A stretch of DNA of 64,000 nucleotides, from contig JAPVLO010000007.1 of assembly GCA_027257055.1 (NCBI GenBank), forward strand, positions 9,424,001 through 9,488,000, given 5' to 3'. The notes below the pieces were generated by a model. It worked only from the letters and a program-made list of their open reading frames with translations, did no database searches and was not told the DNA's origin. Of this stretch, positions 32,175-43,660 are shown in pieces. Source of the DNA: Cephalopachus bancanus. Its lineage: Eukaryota; Chordata; Mammalia; Primates; Tarsiidae. The first letter of the stretch is position 1, and each line of letters starts with the position of its first letter. The position numbers were made by a program, and so were the translations under genes.

Positions 32175-32468
32175 TTTTTTTTTAGAGTCAGAGTTTTGCT
32201 CTGTCTTCCAGGCTGGAGCTCAGTGGTGCAGTCATAACTCATTGCAGCCTTGGACTCCTGGGCTCAGGCAATCCTTCAGCCTCAGCCTCCCAAGTGACTA
32301 GAACTACAGGCATGCACCATCATGCCCTGCTCATTTTTCTTGATTTATTGCAGAGAGAAGGTCTCGCCAAGTTGCCCAGGCTGGTCTCGAACCCGTGGGC
32401 TCAAGCAATCCTCTCACCTCAGCCTCCCGAAGTGCTGGGATTACAGACGTGAGCCACCACGCCCAGCC
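32175..32468 (-). mobile_element. AluJ variant, antisense
   Basis: A full dimer. Carries AAGGTCTCGCCAAGTTGCCC, GAACCCGTGGGCTCAAGCAA and TTGATTTATTGCAGAG of the local variant set, with the CTGACTC rather than CAACTC tail form. A target-site duplication is not evident. Confidence 0.93.
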
Positions 32469-33502
32469 TTGTCTGAGTTTCTAAGACACATTTGCTGTGG
32501 CTCTGCAAGTCACATGTAATTGTATTTTTAGTAACTGAATCCAGCAACTCTACCCCACGACTCTCTCCCAGCTCACCAGCCTGGGGATGGTTGTAGACTG
32601 GGTTCCCGAAGAAGCAGACTCGGAGGTGACACTGGCGTGAAGCAAGGTCACTGGCGTGTTTGGGGATGAACTCATGCAGGGAGGAGAAGCGGTGCCATAG
32701 CGTGGTCACAGCGTAGACCTCAGCTGACCCATCGGGAGTCTGGAGCCGGGGTGGCCCTTCAGAGTGGCTGTGAACTGGGTGGTGGGGCCTGGACCCTGGG
32801 AAGGGCCTGGCCTCGAGGGCCCTGGCTGTTGGAGGTTGACGACAGTTCCTGGAGAGACTCAGCTGGGGTGACTGGCCCCCAGCACCCCACAGCCCTGGAA
32901 ATGAGCCTCAGGCCTGAGGAGGCATCTGGGTGGCACGTCACGGCCCCTACTACAGACTAGATGACCATCTCAAAAGAAGCCATCTACGGCCTGGCCGGGA
33001 CAGCAGTGCCACCAGAACATGCCTACTGTTGATGATGCCACAAAGTTGGGTCAGCTCTCTCAGGGAGCTCAGAAAGAGCATTCGGAGAGAAAGGGTGTGC
33101 CCCCTTAGGGTAGGAGAGGACACGCCTCCATCTGGAGACCACAGCCAACCTTTTGCTCTGTGGGGGCCTGGCCTGCGAGACTGTCTCCCATGATTCTCAC
33201 TTTCCAGACTCCTCATCTGAGGGACCCTGCATGGCCTCTGCTCCTTGACCTCCAGAAGGCGCAGCAGTGTGCCCTGATAGGTGCCAGGCCCCACGTGTCC
33301 CAGTCTCAGAACAGAGTCTCATGCAGAAGCTCCGTCCAGTGACCATTCTGACATGTGCTGGCATCTCGGGGAACCCAGTGAATATCCGTGTCACAGCCCA
33401 TGACCTCCTTCCTCTAGTTCCCCATCCCCTCCCAGCCCCTACACCCCAGTGATTATGAGGCCCTCACCAGCCCACCCCTGGATGGGCCAAACTCACTCCC
33501 AC
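32469..33502. other. Unique sequence, no gene recognised
   Basis: GC-moderate single-copy DNA; overlapping frames of 60-114 codons without domains. Confidence 0.5.
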
Positions 33503-33680
33503 TCCCTTGTGTCCACATCCTCCCTGGGTGACTACCCCTTCCCTGTGTGGGTCCACATCCTTTTGGCTGTCTCCCCTCTCTCGTGTGGTCCACATCCTTC
33601 CTGGGGGACTCCCTGCTCTTGAGTGGGTCGACAGCTTCCCTGGGTGGGCTCCATCTGTGTGGGCCCACCTTTCTGATGCT
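33503..33680. repeat. Minisatellite, period about 38 bp
   Basis: The anchor GTCCACATCC recurs at 33,511, 33,551 and 33,588, with diverged versions at 33,627 and about 33,660. Each is followed by a CCTGGGTGACT-like part. Four to five imperfect units with spacings of 36-40 bp. Confidence 0.85.
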
Positions 33681-33829
33681 GGCTCTCTTGTCCCGGTCTC
33701 TAATTTTCATCCCCAAGTGTCTGGTGAGCATGTCATTTTTAATTAATTTGGGAAGGTCAGGGCACTCTGGGGCAGAGACATTTACACATTAACACATCTA
33801 TGCTCACCACGTGCTGCCTTTTTAAACTC

Positions 33830-33960
33830 TTCCATTTATTGGGCCCTCTGTGTCAGGCACCGGCCTCGGTATTTTCCATTGAACAGATCATTTAATCCTC
33901 ACACTGAGTTTATAGAATTACTGATGAAAATTCCTAATTTGGAGATAATGACTGTAAAAT
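33830..33960 (-). mobile_element. MIR-family fragment, antisense
   Basis: CATTTATTGGGCCCTCTGTG, TCAGGCACCGGCCTCGG and ATCATTTAATCCTCACACTG match the antisense 3' half of a MIR-type SINE. Confidence 0.7.
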
Positions 33961-36452
33961 CAAGCACTTCAAGAAAGAAAGAAAGGGGAGGGAAGAAGAA
34001 ATGAAATGGGGAAGGGGTCAGGGGAAAGAGAGAGGGGTCTGTGTGCTCATACGATGGCTCGGGCCCCGCCCTCCTGGGACCTGCTCGCACACCGTCTTTC
34101 TCCTTGCCAGACACATGGAGGCATGTTGAGAAGCACACAGCCCGCTCTCCAACATCTCTTTGAAAACAGAAGTTATTGCAGTCTTAAGGTAGACATTTTA
34201 GAGCCCTAGTGAGTAAGAAACGATCATTTTAGACTCCGAGTCCAAGAAAATCATTTTCCTGATGGGCAGATGTACAGGATGGTCTGGGGATAAATGCTTT
34301 AGCCCCCTTGTCATGGTCCCTGCTTTTGTCCCTGTTTGCCAGGAGACATCCTTTTCAAAGGCTAAACCTGCAGGCACCTTTGTTGGAAAGCAGGCTTCAG
34401 GGCTAGTGGTGGGCACCCGGACAAGCTCTGCATCTCAGGAGAAGCAGTTCTGTTTTGGGAAAGTCTCCAGTTCTGCCCCGAGCAGGCATCCGGGGCTCAG
34501 AGCCTCCGGCTTCTTATGTAGGGAGTGTGGGGGCTGCCTATGAGGTGGGCAGTGCCATGGGCGTGGCAGTACCTGTGGTTGGGCGGTCCCTTCCACGTCT
34601 TCCTCTGGTAACTGGTCCTGCTTTCCTCCTGCAGAACCGCCTTCCCAGGCTCAGTCCTCAGGGCTTGAGCAAGGTTTGTTCTCTGCCCCCTCCCTCTAAA
34701 GGGGTGCTCGTGGCTGAAATCTGAACCATGTTCACATGATCCTGGCCTCAGTAGCCACCCTGGGAAGTGATGCCACCCAACCACAGCCAAGACACAGGGG
34801 CTCTGTTCTGCTGGCAGCAGGAGCTTTGGGGGATGAAAACCAAGTGTTGCTGGCAGCCACTTTGTCACTATGAGGGAAGGGCCTGGGGGGGAATCCCAGC
34901 ATGATGGAGACTGGGGCCGAGAGATGGGGGGACATGGGGCTTGATGTCTTTTTTGGAGGGGGGGCTTGATGTCTAGTGAGCCCTGGTCAGATCCAGCCCT
35001 TGGCTTCTCAGTCACACGAGCCAGCAGTGTTTCCTTAAGCCAAGTCAGTGCCTTTGCCTCGCAGAGTCAAGGACGTTCTAACTGATCCCAAAGGGAGGAG
35101 CACGGAGGGCTTGGGGGAAAGCCCCAGCAAGCTGCTTCTTGCTGCCATCAAACGTGTCCAAAGAGCGGCACATCCAGTGGGGCACGTCCTGCGAGAGGAT
35201 TGACAGGAGCCATGAATTGGAGGAGGAGTGTAGCAGAGACCCTTGGGATGGCTTTACGCTCTGCCTGAGAAACTACAAGAAGGAACGGCCATTAAATGAG
35301 ATGCCAGCATTAGACCACCTCTCAGACAGATGCCACTGTGAATAGTTACAGACCAGCCCGCTGCACCAGTTTTCAAGTACAGACTCAAAACCCTAGCACG
35401 AGTTTCTACCCTCTTAATCAAAAGTCCCTTTGTTTTGCTCTGAGAGAACACAGCTATGTCTGGGGTCTAATGCAAAGCAACGTGTTTCTTTCTTTTTCTG
35501 TAAAGCAGTTTTCATCCAGTTATGTGTTGACCACTTTCACTATTGGCCTTCTGATACGTTGGCCTCATATGCCAAATCATCTGCAAAAAATTCTCCAAAA
35601 CATCCCTTTTTAAAGCCTTCATCCCCGAAGCATTCAGAGTGTGAGGAATGAATGGTGAGTGGCCTGTCCTTTGCCTCCCTGGAGGTGATGCGTCCTGGGC
35701 AGGCAGAGAGGATGAGGAGCCAGAGGCTGGGTGCCTGAGCGCTTCTGGGAAGGGTCTCTGTGCTCTGTCCTTCTGTTGGGAGTTCCAAGGAAGGTGGCGG
35801 TTTACCAACAAGTTAGAGGGGCCTGGAGGGGTGGGGGGAACTCAGGGTAGAGCTGAGCGGCATTTTGGCGACAGATGAGAAACGGTGGGTTTGCATCACT
35901 ACTTTACACTCCTGAGCTACACTTCTTTCTTCTACATGCATTCTGCTTTCTCTTCATCCTCTGTTTCTTCTCCTCCTCCTTCCGTACTTGGTGGAGAGCC
36001 TGCCTCTGCCTTGCGAGTTCTCCAGCTCCCAGTGGGAGCAACCCATGTGTCCCACATCCGAGAGGTGCTTTCAGCTGAGAGCAGACTTAGAGACCCCTGG
36101 AGCCTGGGATGTGGGAGGAGGGGGGAGTGGGTGACATCTGGAGAGCCCACAACGGGCCGGGTGGGACGTGGGCATCTCACCACCAACCTCCACCGTGTGT
36201 ACCCCGTTCTCGTGAGGCCACTGAAAACCCGACTGTGCTCCCAGTGGGTGCATCCAAGAGTGCCTGCCTGAGTGGAGACGGGCTTCCTGCCCCAGGAAGT
36301 CTCCAAGGAATCACTGGACAGAGTTACGGGAAAGCAGTGACGCCCTTCGACTGGGGCACGTCAGGTATGGCTCATCCAGGGGGCTGTTAAGACGTGTGCA
36401 TGGCTCCTTGTGAGAATTTAAATGTTGATTTTGGTTATATATGTGTGTATGT
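33961..36452. other. Unique sequence with a purine tract
   Basis: Nearly 2.5 kb with no recognised interspersed repeat, unusual for this window. A G/A-rich tract occupies about 33,972-34,038. A 14-bp GGGCTTGATGTCT motif is duplicated near 34,940-34,975. Frames reach 172 codons (34,497-35,015, antisense) without domains. TGAATGGTGAGTGG near 35,650 looks like a splice donor but no exon can be defined. Confidence 0.5.
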
Positions 36453-36790
36453 TGGTACAAATGGAACAATTGTGTCCCTCCAAAATTCATACGGTGGAGC
36501 CCTGACCCCCAGGGGGTGGTGTTAGGAAGGGGGGCCCTTGGGAGGCTTTAGGTCCTGAGGGTGGGCCCTCACGAAGGAGTCAGTGACCCTTTAAAAGAGA
36601 CCGAGAGTGTGCCCTTGCTTCTTCCTGTCTGAGGACACAGTGAGTGGGCGCCCTGCCAGACACCGCGAGTCTGCCACTCCTTGACCTTGGCCCTCCTGGT
36701 GGCCTCTGGCGGCCTCTTCCCCTGCCGCGTGTGAGCCACCTGGCCCGTGGGATTCTGCGGTGGCAGCCTGGATGGGTTGAGACACTGCTT
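36453..36790 (+). mobile_element. MaLR LTR (MLT1 type), sense, CpG-decayed
   Basis: AATTGTGTCCCTCCAAAATT, a GGAGCCCTGACCCCCAG motif, GGTCCTGAGGGTGGGCCCTC, TCTGAGGACACAGTGAGTGG and GACACCGCGAGTCTGCCACT follow the LTR order. The 3' end is unclear. Confidence 0.75.
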
Positions 36791-37574
36791 CTAGTACAAG
36801 CCCACCTAGGATCCCTCGGGTGGCCTGCCAGGAGCTGCCCAGGTGCCCCAGGCGATGAATGAAGTGGGTGTCCGGGGTTGCAGCTCGACACGGTCAGCGC
36901 CTGTCTCTCCGTCTCAGCTTCCACCCCTCTTGCCCTGCTTGCCCCAGCCCCACCCTTGGGCACTGTGTTCTGCAGAGGGACAGCGCTCTCCTGCTCGGGT
37001 GGCCAGTTTCCATCGAAATCCTGCAGCCCTTGGAGAACCTGGGCCCTCTGTTCGGCAGGGCGAGTCCCCCTTTACAGACCTCAGGAACAACAGAGCTGTA
37101 CATTGCAGAGGCTGTGCCCTCCTGGTTGCTGGCCCCGGCCCCTCCTCTCCGGCTCCTGCCTTCCCTCCCAGCTCCCCCCGGTCAGGTCAGCTCTAGGTGG
37201 GTGATGCCTGAGAGATGGGGCCCAGCTTGCTGGAGGCGAGGCCCGCGTGGCACCCCCGTCCTGGCAGCTGACTGGACCTGTTCCTTGCCCCTCTCCTGAG
37301 GCAGGAGGCGGTGGTCATGCTGGCAGGTCCTGGGGGTCACGGGCAGCAAAGCTGAGAGAGGTGGTGACGGTCCACCGGGGAGAGCCCTGTTTGCACGGCC
37401 GGGACAGGAGCAAAAGGCCCATGAGTGCAGGTGATGCCCGCGCCTGCTTCTCCCCTTGGAGGGTGGCACAGTTCCTCCCTGGGCAGGGACGAGATCCCTC
37501 TTTCCCAGAGTCCCACGTCAGGCTGTCCTACCTGTAGCGATTTGCGGCTGGGAGCTGAGCACTTTGCCGGGAGT
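36791..37574. other. Unique GC-rich sequence
   Basis: High GC but not CpG-dense enough to call an island. Frames of 90-146 codons overlap in several phases, typical of GC-rich noncoding DNA. Confidence 0.5.
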
Positions 37575-37718
37575 GAGCTGGACATGGATAGTGGTGACAG
37601 GTACACAACACTGAGAATGAGTCAGGGCAGGCGCAATGGCTCCCACCTGCAATCCCAGCACTTTGGGAGGCCAAGGCAGGAGAATTACCTGTGCCCAGGA
37701 GTTGGAGACCAGCCTGGG
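37575..37718 (+). mobile_element. L1M 3' end plus partial Alu left monomer
   Basis: GGACATGGATAGTGGTGACA, CACAACACTGAGAATGAGTC is an L1M 3' piece. It is followed by about 95 bp of a sense Alu left monomer ending at GACCAGCCTGG. The same junction occurs at 38,480-38,590. Confidence 0.8.
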
Positions 37719-37889
37719 TGGGACAGGGGGTCCAGGCAGGCAGGCCTCAGGCCTGTGCTCCCAACACCACCCCCTCACCTTGGAGACTGCCCACCTGCCG
37801 CTCTACCTGCAGCTCCAGCTCGGAGTCAGAGTTCGAGTGAATTGCATCCTGTGTGGGAGCAGCGTGAGGGCTCGGGCTCTGCGGGGCTG

Positions 37890-37995
37890 GGTTTCAGCCC
37901 TGAACTCTGTTATTTCTCAACAGGAGGGCTTGGAACAAGTGACCCAGCCTCTCTTGTCCTCAGTTTCTCCCTCCGCAAAATGGGGGCTAAAAATG
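37890..37995 (+). mobile_element. MIR fragment
   Basis: TGGAACAAGTGACCCAGCCT, CTCTTGTCCTCAGTTTCTCC and CGCAAAATGGGGGC are MIR core motifs, immediately upstream of an L1M. Confidence 0.7.
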
Positions 37996-38004
37996 CCCTG
38001 TGCA

Positions 38005-38525
38005 CTGCTGGTGGGACTGTAGAGTGATGCTGCTGCTGTGGAAACAGAACGGCAGGTCCCTAAGGGGTTAAGAAAGAGTCACCATGTGGCACAGCAGTTC
38101 CAGTAGTTCTTGGTATAAGCCCAGGGGGCCGAAAGCCGGGTCGAGGAGAGACATTTGCACATCTACGCTCAAAGCAGCGTTATCACAGCAGCTAAAACTG
38201 GACACAACCCAGGTGTCCATCAGCGGATCTGTGGGGAAACCGTGTGCAGTCCTTCATACAAGGGAACATTACGCAGCTTTACAAAAGAAGGATGCCCTGA
38301 AATAAGCCAAGTGAAATAAGCCAGTCACAAAGGACAAATACTGTATGAGTCCACTTAGAAGAGGTCCCTAGTGTCATCAGATTCAGAGGGGAGAAAGCGG
38401 AGGGTGGGTGCTGGGACCGAATGGAGGGCATGGGGAGTTGTTTGATGAGGAGGGACCTTCGGTTTTACAAGATGGAAGGTGTCTGGAGGTGGATGATTGT
38501 GATGGGTGCACAACACTAAGAATGT
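38005..38525 (+). mobile_element. L1M-type 3' end, sense
   Basis: GCACTGCTGGTGGGACTGTA, CTGCTGTGGAAACAGAACGG, CAACCCAGGTGTCCATCAGC, CAAATACTGTATGAGTCCAC and TGATTGTGATGGGTGCACAA are in sense order. It resumes after the Alu at 38,813-38,870. Confidence 0.9.
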
Positions 38526-38812
38526 GTCAGGCTGGGCGTGGTGGCTCCCGCCTGTAATCCCAGCACTGTGGGAGGATGAGGCAGGCGGGTGGCTTGAGTC
38601 CAGGAGTTCGAGACAAGCCTGGGCAACATGGTGCGACCTTGTCTCTCCAAAAAAGTCAGAAAATCACCTGACTGTGTGGTGACCCTGCAGTCCCAGCTAC
38701 TTGGGAGGCTGAGGCAGGAGATCGCCTGAGCCCAGGAAGTCGAGGCCACAGTGAGACATGATTGTGTCACTGCACTGCCTGGGTAAGAGTGAGACCCTGA
38801 CTCAAAAAAATC
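38526..38812 (+). mobile_element. AluJ
   Basis: Full-length sense Alu beginning at GGCTGGGCGTGGTGGCTCCC, with tail GACCCTGACTCAAAAAAA. It interrupts an L1M 3' end: L1M text precedes it, and TTAATGCCACCGAGCTGTAC, L1M-like, follows. Confidence 0.93.
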
Positions 38813-38870
38813 TTAAAAGACTGTGTTTAATGCCACCGAGCTGTACCCTTGGACATGGTGAAGGTGGTGG
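38813..38870 (+). mobile_element. L1M 3' terminal piece
   Basis: Continues the L1M after the Alu with GAGCTGTACCCTTGGACATG and GTGAAGGTGG, the decayed form of the L1M terminus. Confidence 0.6.
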
Positions 38871-40316
38871 AGTCTGTGCTCTTGGAAATGAGGCAGAGCA
38901 GGGCCTGGTGGGCCAGACTGAGGCCGAGGGGGAGGAGCTGATGCAGCGGGAAGCCTCCAGGCGCCTACACAGACAGTAGCTGCTGTTGCTTCTATTATGT
39001 GTGCCTGGAAAGCCCACGCAGAGGCCTCAGCAAGCGGAGTCAAGTGCAGGCTGCCTTCACAAGGCAGCCTGTGCTTGCTGGGGGCCTGCACAGTTCCACG
39101 GGGGCTGCCACCTTGGAAGGTTCGTTCTCACCTGGGGCAGGGGCTGGGTGCAGGAGAGCGGTGGCCCTGATCACCAAGGCTGTGCCCATCAGCCTGGTCC
39201 ACGGGCACAGAGCCTGGTGACCCAAGGGCAACTTCCAGAGCTGGGGTATGGCGAAGAGCTCCTCTCTGGGTGGTTCCCCATCTTCTGTAAAGGGGCAGAT
39301 GACACATCCATCCCAGCGCCTGGTCTGGGCAGGTGATCTCAGGTCTGAAGTCTCTGCAGAGGGCGAGCACCATGCTCCATCTGCATGGCCTGGGCACAGC
39401 CCGTGGCCTCCCTCACCGGCCTCCTCCTTGATAGAGGGGGATGAGTCCGTCCTTCCAGGGTGTGTCTTCAGTGTCTCAGAACTGGCGCAAGAACACTGGC
39501 TTCCTCAGTGCTGGGCTGGGCATGGCCTCTGTGCCTTCCCAATGGCGAGGTGTGTGTCCCCAGGCCTGCAGTGTCAACTGAGCATTCCTCGTGTCTGGTC
39601 CTTCTTCCTTACAGTGACTCTGGGCTCCAGGGGTCCCAGCTGTGTCCCAGATGGCAAGCCACTTGTTCAGGCCACATCCTTGTGAGCAGTGGGCCCTACT
39701 CATAACCACGTTGTCTCAGGCAGACAGCCCAAGACCCTCTAGCCCCGCCGACACCTCCTCGGCACCCCCAGGGTCTGGCTGGCCTGCATGGCCCCTACCA
39801 CCCCCACTCACGCCAGCTCTTAGCCATGCAGAAGGAGTTGCAGCGTGTCCTGTCCTGCAGCTGCTGCCGCCTGCGGGGACTGGGAGGGAGCGCTGAGATC
39901 ACAGGGCCGGCTGTGGCTGGAGGCCTCACCGGAGGCAGCTCTGGGCCTGTGCCGGCCTTGTTAGCCTCATGCATGCATTAAGCCGGGTTGAACCAAAGGT
40001 CAGGCTTACTGCAAATCTAGGGAGATCCCCTCTGGTCAGGCCCAGAAACCAGCTCTGCAGAGCGGCTGCAGGGGTTCCCTGGCCCTTTCCAGGGAAACCT
40101 TTATGACTTCCTGGTTGGAACATCCAGGGGCCAGCAGTGAGCCCTTGGTCTTCTTAGAGGCCACTCTGGCCCCGGGCCCTGTAGGCTTTCTCGGCTCTGC
40201 GGTGGCAGGTTTGCCTAGCACAGGTGTCCTGGGCTGGAATCAGAGGAGGATGAAGGAGGAGCCTGAGCAGGAAGGTGAGTCAGAGGAAGAACTTCTGGTG
40301 CTCAGATGGAGTGGGA
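38871..40316. other. Unique GC-rich sequence
   Basis: About 1.4 kb of GC-rich single-copy DNA with no recognised gene or repeat. Frames up to 145 codons without domains. Confidence 0.5.
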
Positions 40317-40399
40317 GTGGGTTGAGGCTGGGGTGGTAAGTTGGAGGCTGGGGCAAGTGGGTGGAGGCTGGGCTGAGTGGTGGTGGAAGCCAGGGTCAA
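40317..40399 (+). repeat. Short minisatellite, 17-23 bp units
   Basis: Four imperfect units of the type GTGGGTGGAGGCTGGGCTGA, differing in length by a few bases. Confidence 0.75.
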
Positions 40400-41089
40400 T
40401 GTGGTGGACTGGCCTGCGGACCATCAGAGAGTGGGAGGGAACCCAGAACCCAGCCGCTGTCCCCCTGCGGGAGTTGTTTTGACAGCCACGTGCCCCGGCA
40501 TGCCCCTGGCCCTGCTCCTGGTGGGTGACTGTGCTGCTCCACCAGGGCGCAGGCGAGCCGCTCCCACCCACTTGGAACCCGGGCCGCCCTTCGGCCTGCT
40601 CTGCAGTGGCCTGTGGTGGAAGAGGGGTCGGCCGAGCTCCAGCCCGAGGCAGGGAGAGGCTGGGCCCCACTCCATCTCCCGGCCCCACCCACTGGGTGAA
40701 GCAGCCCAAGCCAGCCTGCCGAAGGGCAAGAGGCCCGGTCACCCCCTCTGCCCCCCACCAATGGTCAGCGTCCACTGTACACGAGAGTAGCCATCCTAGG
40801 CTAGCCAGCCCTCAGCCTGTCTCTCCAGCTGACCGTGGGTTCAAGTTCAACCAGGTGTGATCTGTGGGACCAGCAGGGACCAGCAGAGTTTTCGGGCTGA
40901 CCTTCCTTGTGCACTCGTGACAGAGCGGGTGGCTGCTGTCTTAAGGCACTGTGTTGTGGGGTGGCTCGCTACCCAGTTGGCGCAGCTGATGCAGCCTCTG
41001 GCCTGCTGTTGATCCCCGTCTCCGGCTCTCCCTCTCCTCCATGGCCGTCCACACTTTGCTGCCATCTCGCACAGTCGAGTGTTCACGAT
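40400..41089. other. Unique GC-rich sequence
   Basis: No recognised gene or repeat. An 11-bp GGGACCAGCAG motif is duplicated at about 40,866. Confidence 0.5.
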
Positions 41090-41165
41090 GGCTGGGTCTG
41101 TCCCACTCACTGGCACCCAGCACAACACTGGGACATCGCAGGCCTTTAGTAAGCATTGGTTGGGT
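41090..41165 (+). mobile_element. L2/MIR 3' tail, sense
   Basis: CACTGGCACCCAGCACAACA and TTTAGTAAGCATTGGTTGGG match the shared L2/MIR terminal segment. Confidence 0.6.
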
Positions 41166-41169
41166 GGTT

Positions 41170-41320
41170 GCTTTGAGAATGAGCTAGCGCTTACCTTGTT
41201 AGCTGTCTCTGGGCTGTGAGCCCCTTGAGGGGGGCTATCTTCATCTCCATGGCACTCAGAGCCTCAAGTTCAGTTCTGAGCACGTCGTAAGTACCCGTGA
41301 ACATTGACCGGGTGTATGCG
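41170..41320 (+). mobile_element. L2 3' end, sense
   Basis: GGGCTGTGAGCCCCTTGAGG, GGGGCTATCTTCATCTCCAT and AGTTCTGAGCACGTCGTAAG follow the L2 terminal order. It lies directly after another L2-like tail, so two termini sit side by side. Confidence 0.75.
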
Positions 41321-41529
41321 CGTGCAGGCTGTGAGGGAAGGTGAGAAGCGGCATGTGTCTGTGTCTGTGTGTGCTGCCGTGAACATGCAGCTCGTCCAAG
41401 CCTGTAAGAGAGAACACATGTTCGCTGGCCTGGCCTGGGTGGGAGGCCAGGTCCCAGGGATGATGGGAGTGACTTTTGGGGTTGGCAGGATAAAGGCCTC
41501 CAAAGACGTCCCGGTCCCAGGGCCTGCGA

Positions 41530-41912
41530 AGGTGTCGTGTAACAAAACGGGTTCCTGCGGATGGGACTGAGATACATGAGGAGACCATCCTGGATTATGC
41601 ATGCGGGGTGGGGGTGCAACCACAAGAGTCCTCACAGCAGGGAGGCAGGAACATCAGGCTCAGAGAGGCTGGGGGATGCCGCGCTGTGGCCCTGGAGATG
41701 GAGGAAGGGGCCGGGAGCCACGGAGTGCGCGCCCCGGACACGGGAGCAGGTGAGGAGGCAGGTTCCCCGCAGAGCTTCCAGAAGGGCCTGCTGGCTCCAT
41801 GCTTGTGCCCAGCGAGACCCGTTTTGACTTTCTGACCTCCAGAACAGGCAGATGATAAAACTGTGCTGTTTTAAGCCACTTGTTTGTGGTAACTTGTCGC
41901 AGCAGCAAAAGG
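41530..41912 (+). mobile_element. MLT1-type MaLR LTR, sense
   Basis: GAGACCATCCTGGATTATGC, CTTTCTGACCTCCAGAACAG, AACTGTGCTGTTTTAAGCCA and TTTGTGGTAACTTGTCGCAG match the MLT1 3' two thirds. The 5' part is too decayed for an exact start. Confidence 0.8.
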
Positions 41913-43384
41913 AAACTTGCAAACTTTCACCATCGTGGTTTGTAGAAATCACTTGGGTGTTTGCTGGGTTCTTCTGAGGGCTCGTGGGACCTCAGGGACC
42001 AGCAGGAAGGGCCCCGCACACCCCCTGCTTTGGAGGAGGGGTACGCGGACTGCTTCCCTGAGGTCTGAGGAGAGTTCAGGGAGACCATTTTCCAGATGGA
42101 AACATCGAGGAGGAGAGGGAGGCGGTGAACTGATGTGTGTGTGCAGGCACCGTATGGCTGCTTTGGGGTCCAGGGAGCCCTGGCACCCAGGAAAGGTTTC
42201 TCCGGACCTGCTGGAGAAATGGTTTGTGGATGGTGCACCTCCAGGGTCTTGGCTTTAAAAGGTGTAATTCAAACTCTGTCGTGGATGTTAAAGTTTTCCC
42301 CACCTGGCATCGTTCCCCTCATTCTGGAAACAACTCCAGGCTTTTCTCTGGAAAACCACTCTTCCTCCACTTTCACAGTGTCATCCAGGTGTGGTCCCCA
42401 GTACGGCTGGTCAGTGACTCCACCCCTCGGCTGCAGGGATTGGTGCCGGGATGAGCAAGCGGCCCCATCACAGCTGACGTGGACCCTTCTCCTGACCTGG
42501 GGATGGAGAGAGCTGCTGCCCCAGTTCCCTGTTCTCTCAGCCTCATCGTCTAGTGGCACTCGAGAGGATTAAGCAAGACATCTCGCCACTGAGGGAAAGT
42601 TGGGGGCGGACTCTTTGTGTCTTCATTGTGGGGTGGTTACGTGACTGCAGATGTTTGTGAACACTCACAAAGCCGTGCGTTTGCTATAGATAAATTCTGC
42701 CTCAGTAACATGATAATGAATTTCACAAAAACAAAGTGCTTCTTTTCTTCCCGTTACCAGTTAGGGTCATGTTCAAGGTGAAGGAGACAGACTTCACCAA
42801 AGGCAGAAGCCTAGGCAGAGGCTTGGCACGACAAAGTCACGTAGTGCAGGAGAGGGAGCAGGTGTCGAGGACATGGCCGGTGAGGTCCGCTGGCATCAGC
42901 CCTGGCCCCCGCACCCCTTGCCGTTGCATCCAGCTGTTTTGCACAATCTGTGTCACGATCGCCTCCCTGGGCTGAGATCAGCAAGGAGTGATGGCAGCTT
43001 GGAGCCCACGCCTGCAGCTTCAGAAGGCCCTAAAGCCATGACAGAGAGGGCGGTAGGTGCAGGGCTGCTCACCAGCCAGGAGCATGGCCTCGGCCTCTCG
43101 GAGAGTGCAGCAGGGGAAGGGACAGGCTGGCTCCCCTCCAACTCTCACGGCCTCTCTCCAAGCCTGGTGTCCAGGCCTCATCCCCAGGTGGAGTCCCAAG
43201 AGGGCAGGGACTGTGGCTGGGTGCACCCTGCACTGTGCATGTCTCTGCTGGCCCGAGTCCTCCGATGAGGCCAGGAGCAATGGGTGCCAAAGTGTGGTGC
43301 ATCCCCTCCCAAGAGAAGGAGAGAGAGAATGAAAGATTAAGCCTGTGAAATGGAGCTGGAGACCGAGGGGAGCCAAGGGCGCCA
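41913..43384. other. Unique sequence, no gene recognised
   Basis: About 1.5 kb without recognised repeats. Frames of 105-145 codons have no domains. Confidence 0.5.
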
Positions 43385-43660
43385 AGGAGGCTCCTCTCGG
43401 AGGTGATGTTCTTGAGCACATCCTAGAAAGAGAAACAGAGCCAGCCCGGTGGGTATTTGGAGGAGCAGAACCTGAAGGGAGGGGCTGTGCAAAGGCCCTG
43501 AGGCAGGAACATGCTGCAGTGTTCCAGGCACCACGTGGCAGGGGGTGAGAGAGCTGGGAGGTGGGTTGGGAACACACAGGAGAGCCAGATCGTGAGGACC
43601 TTGGCCCAGGAGTGGTCTTTGGGCTTCGCTCAGAGCAGAGGGGGAGCCACACCCTGAAGA
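43385..43660 (-). mobile_element. L2 fragment, antisense
   Basis: GTGCAAAGGCCCTGAGGCAG, a GAACATGCTGCAGTGTTCC motif, GCCAGATCGTGAGGACCTTG and GGTCTTTGGGCTTCG match antisense L2 upstream of its 3' end. Antisense frames of 247-286 codons overlap it and its flank and are not gene-like. Confidence 0.75.

Noticed and set aside
33503..33680. CRISPR array
   Set aside because: Repeats are imperfect and contiguous without unique spacers, and the sequence is vertebrate.
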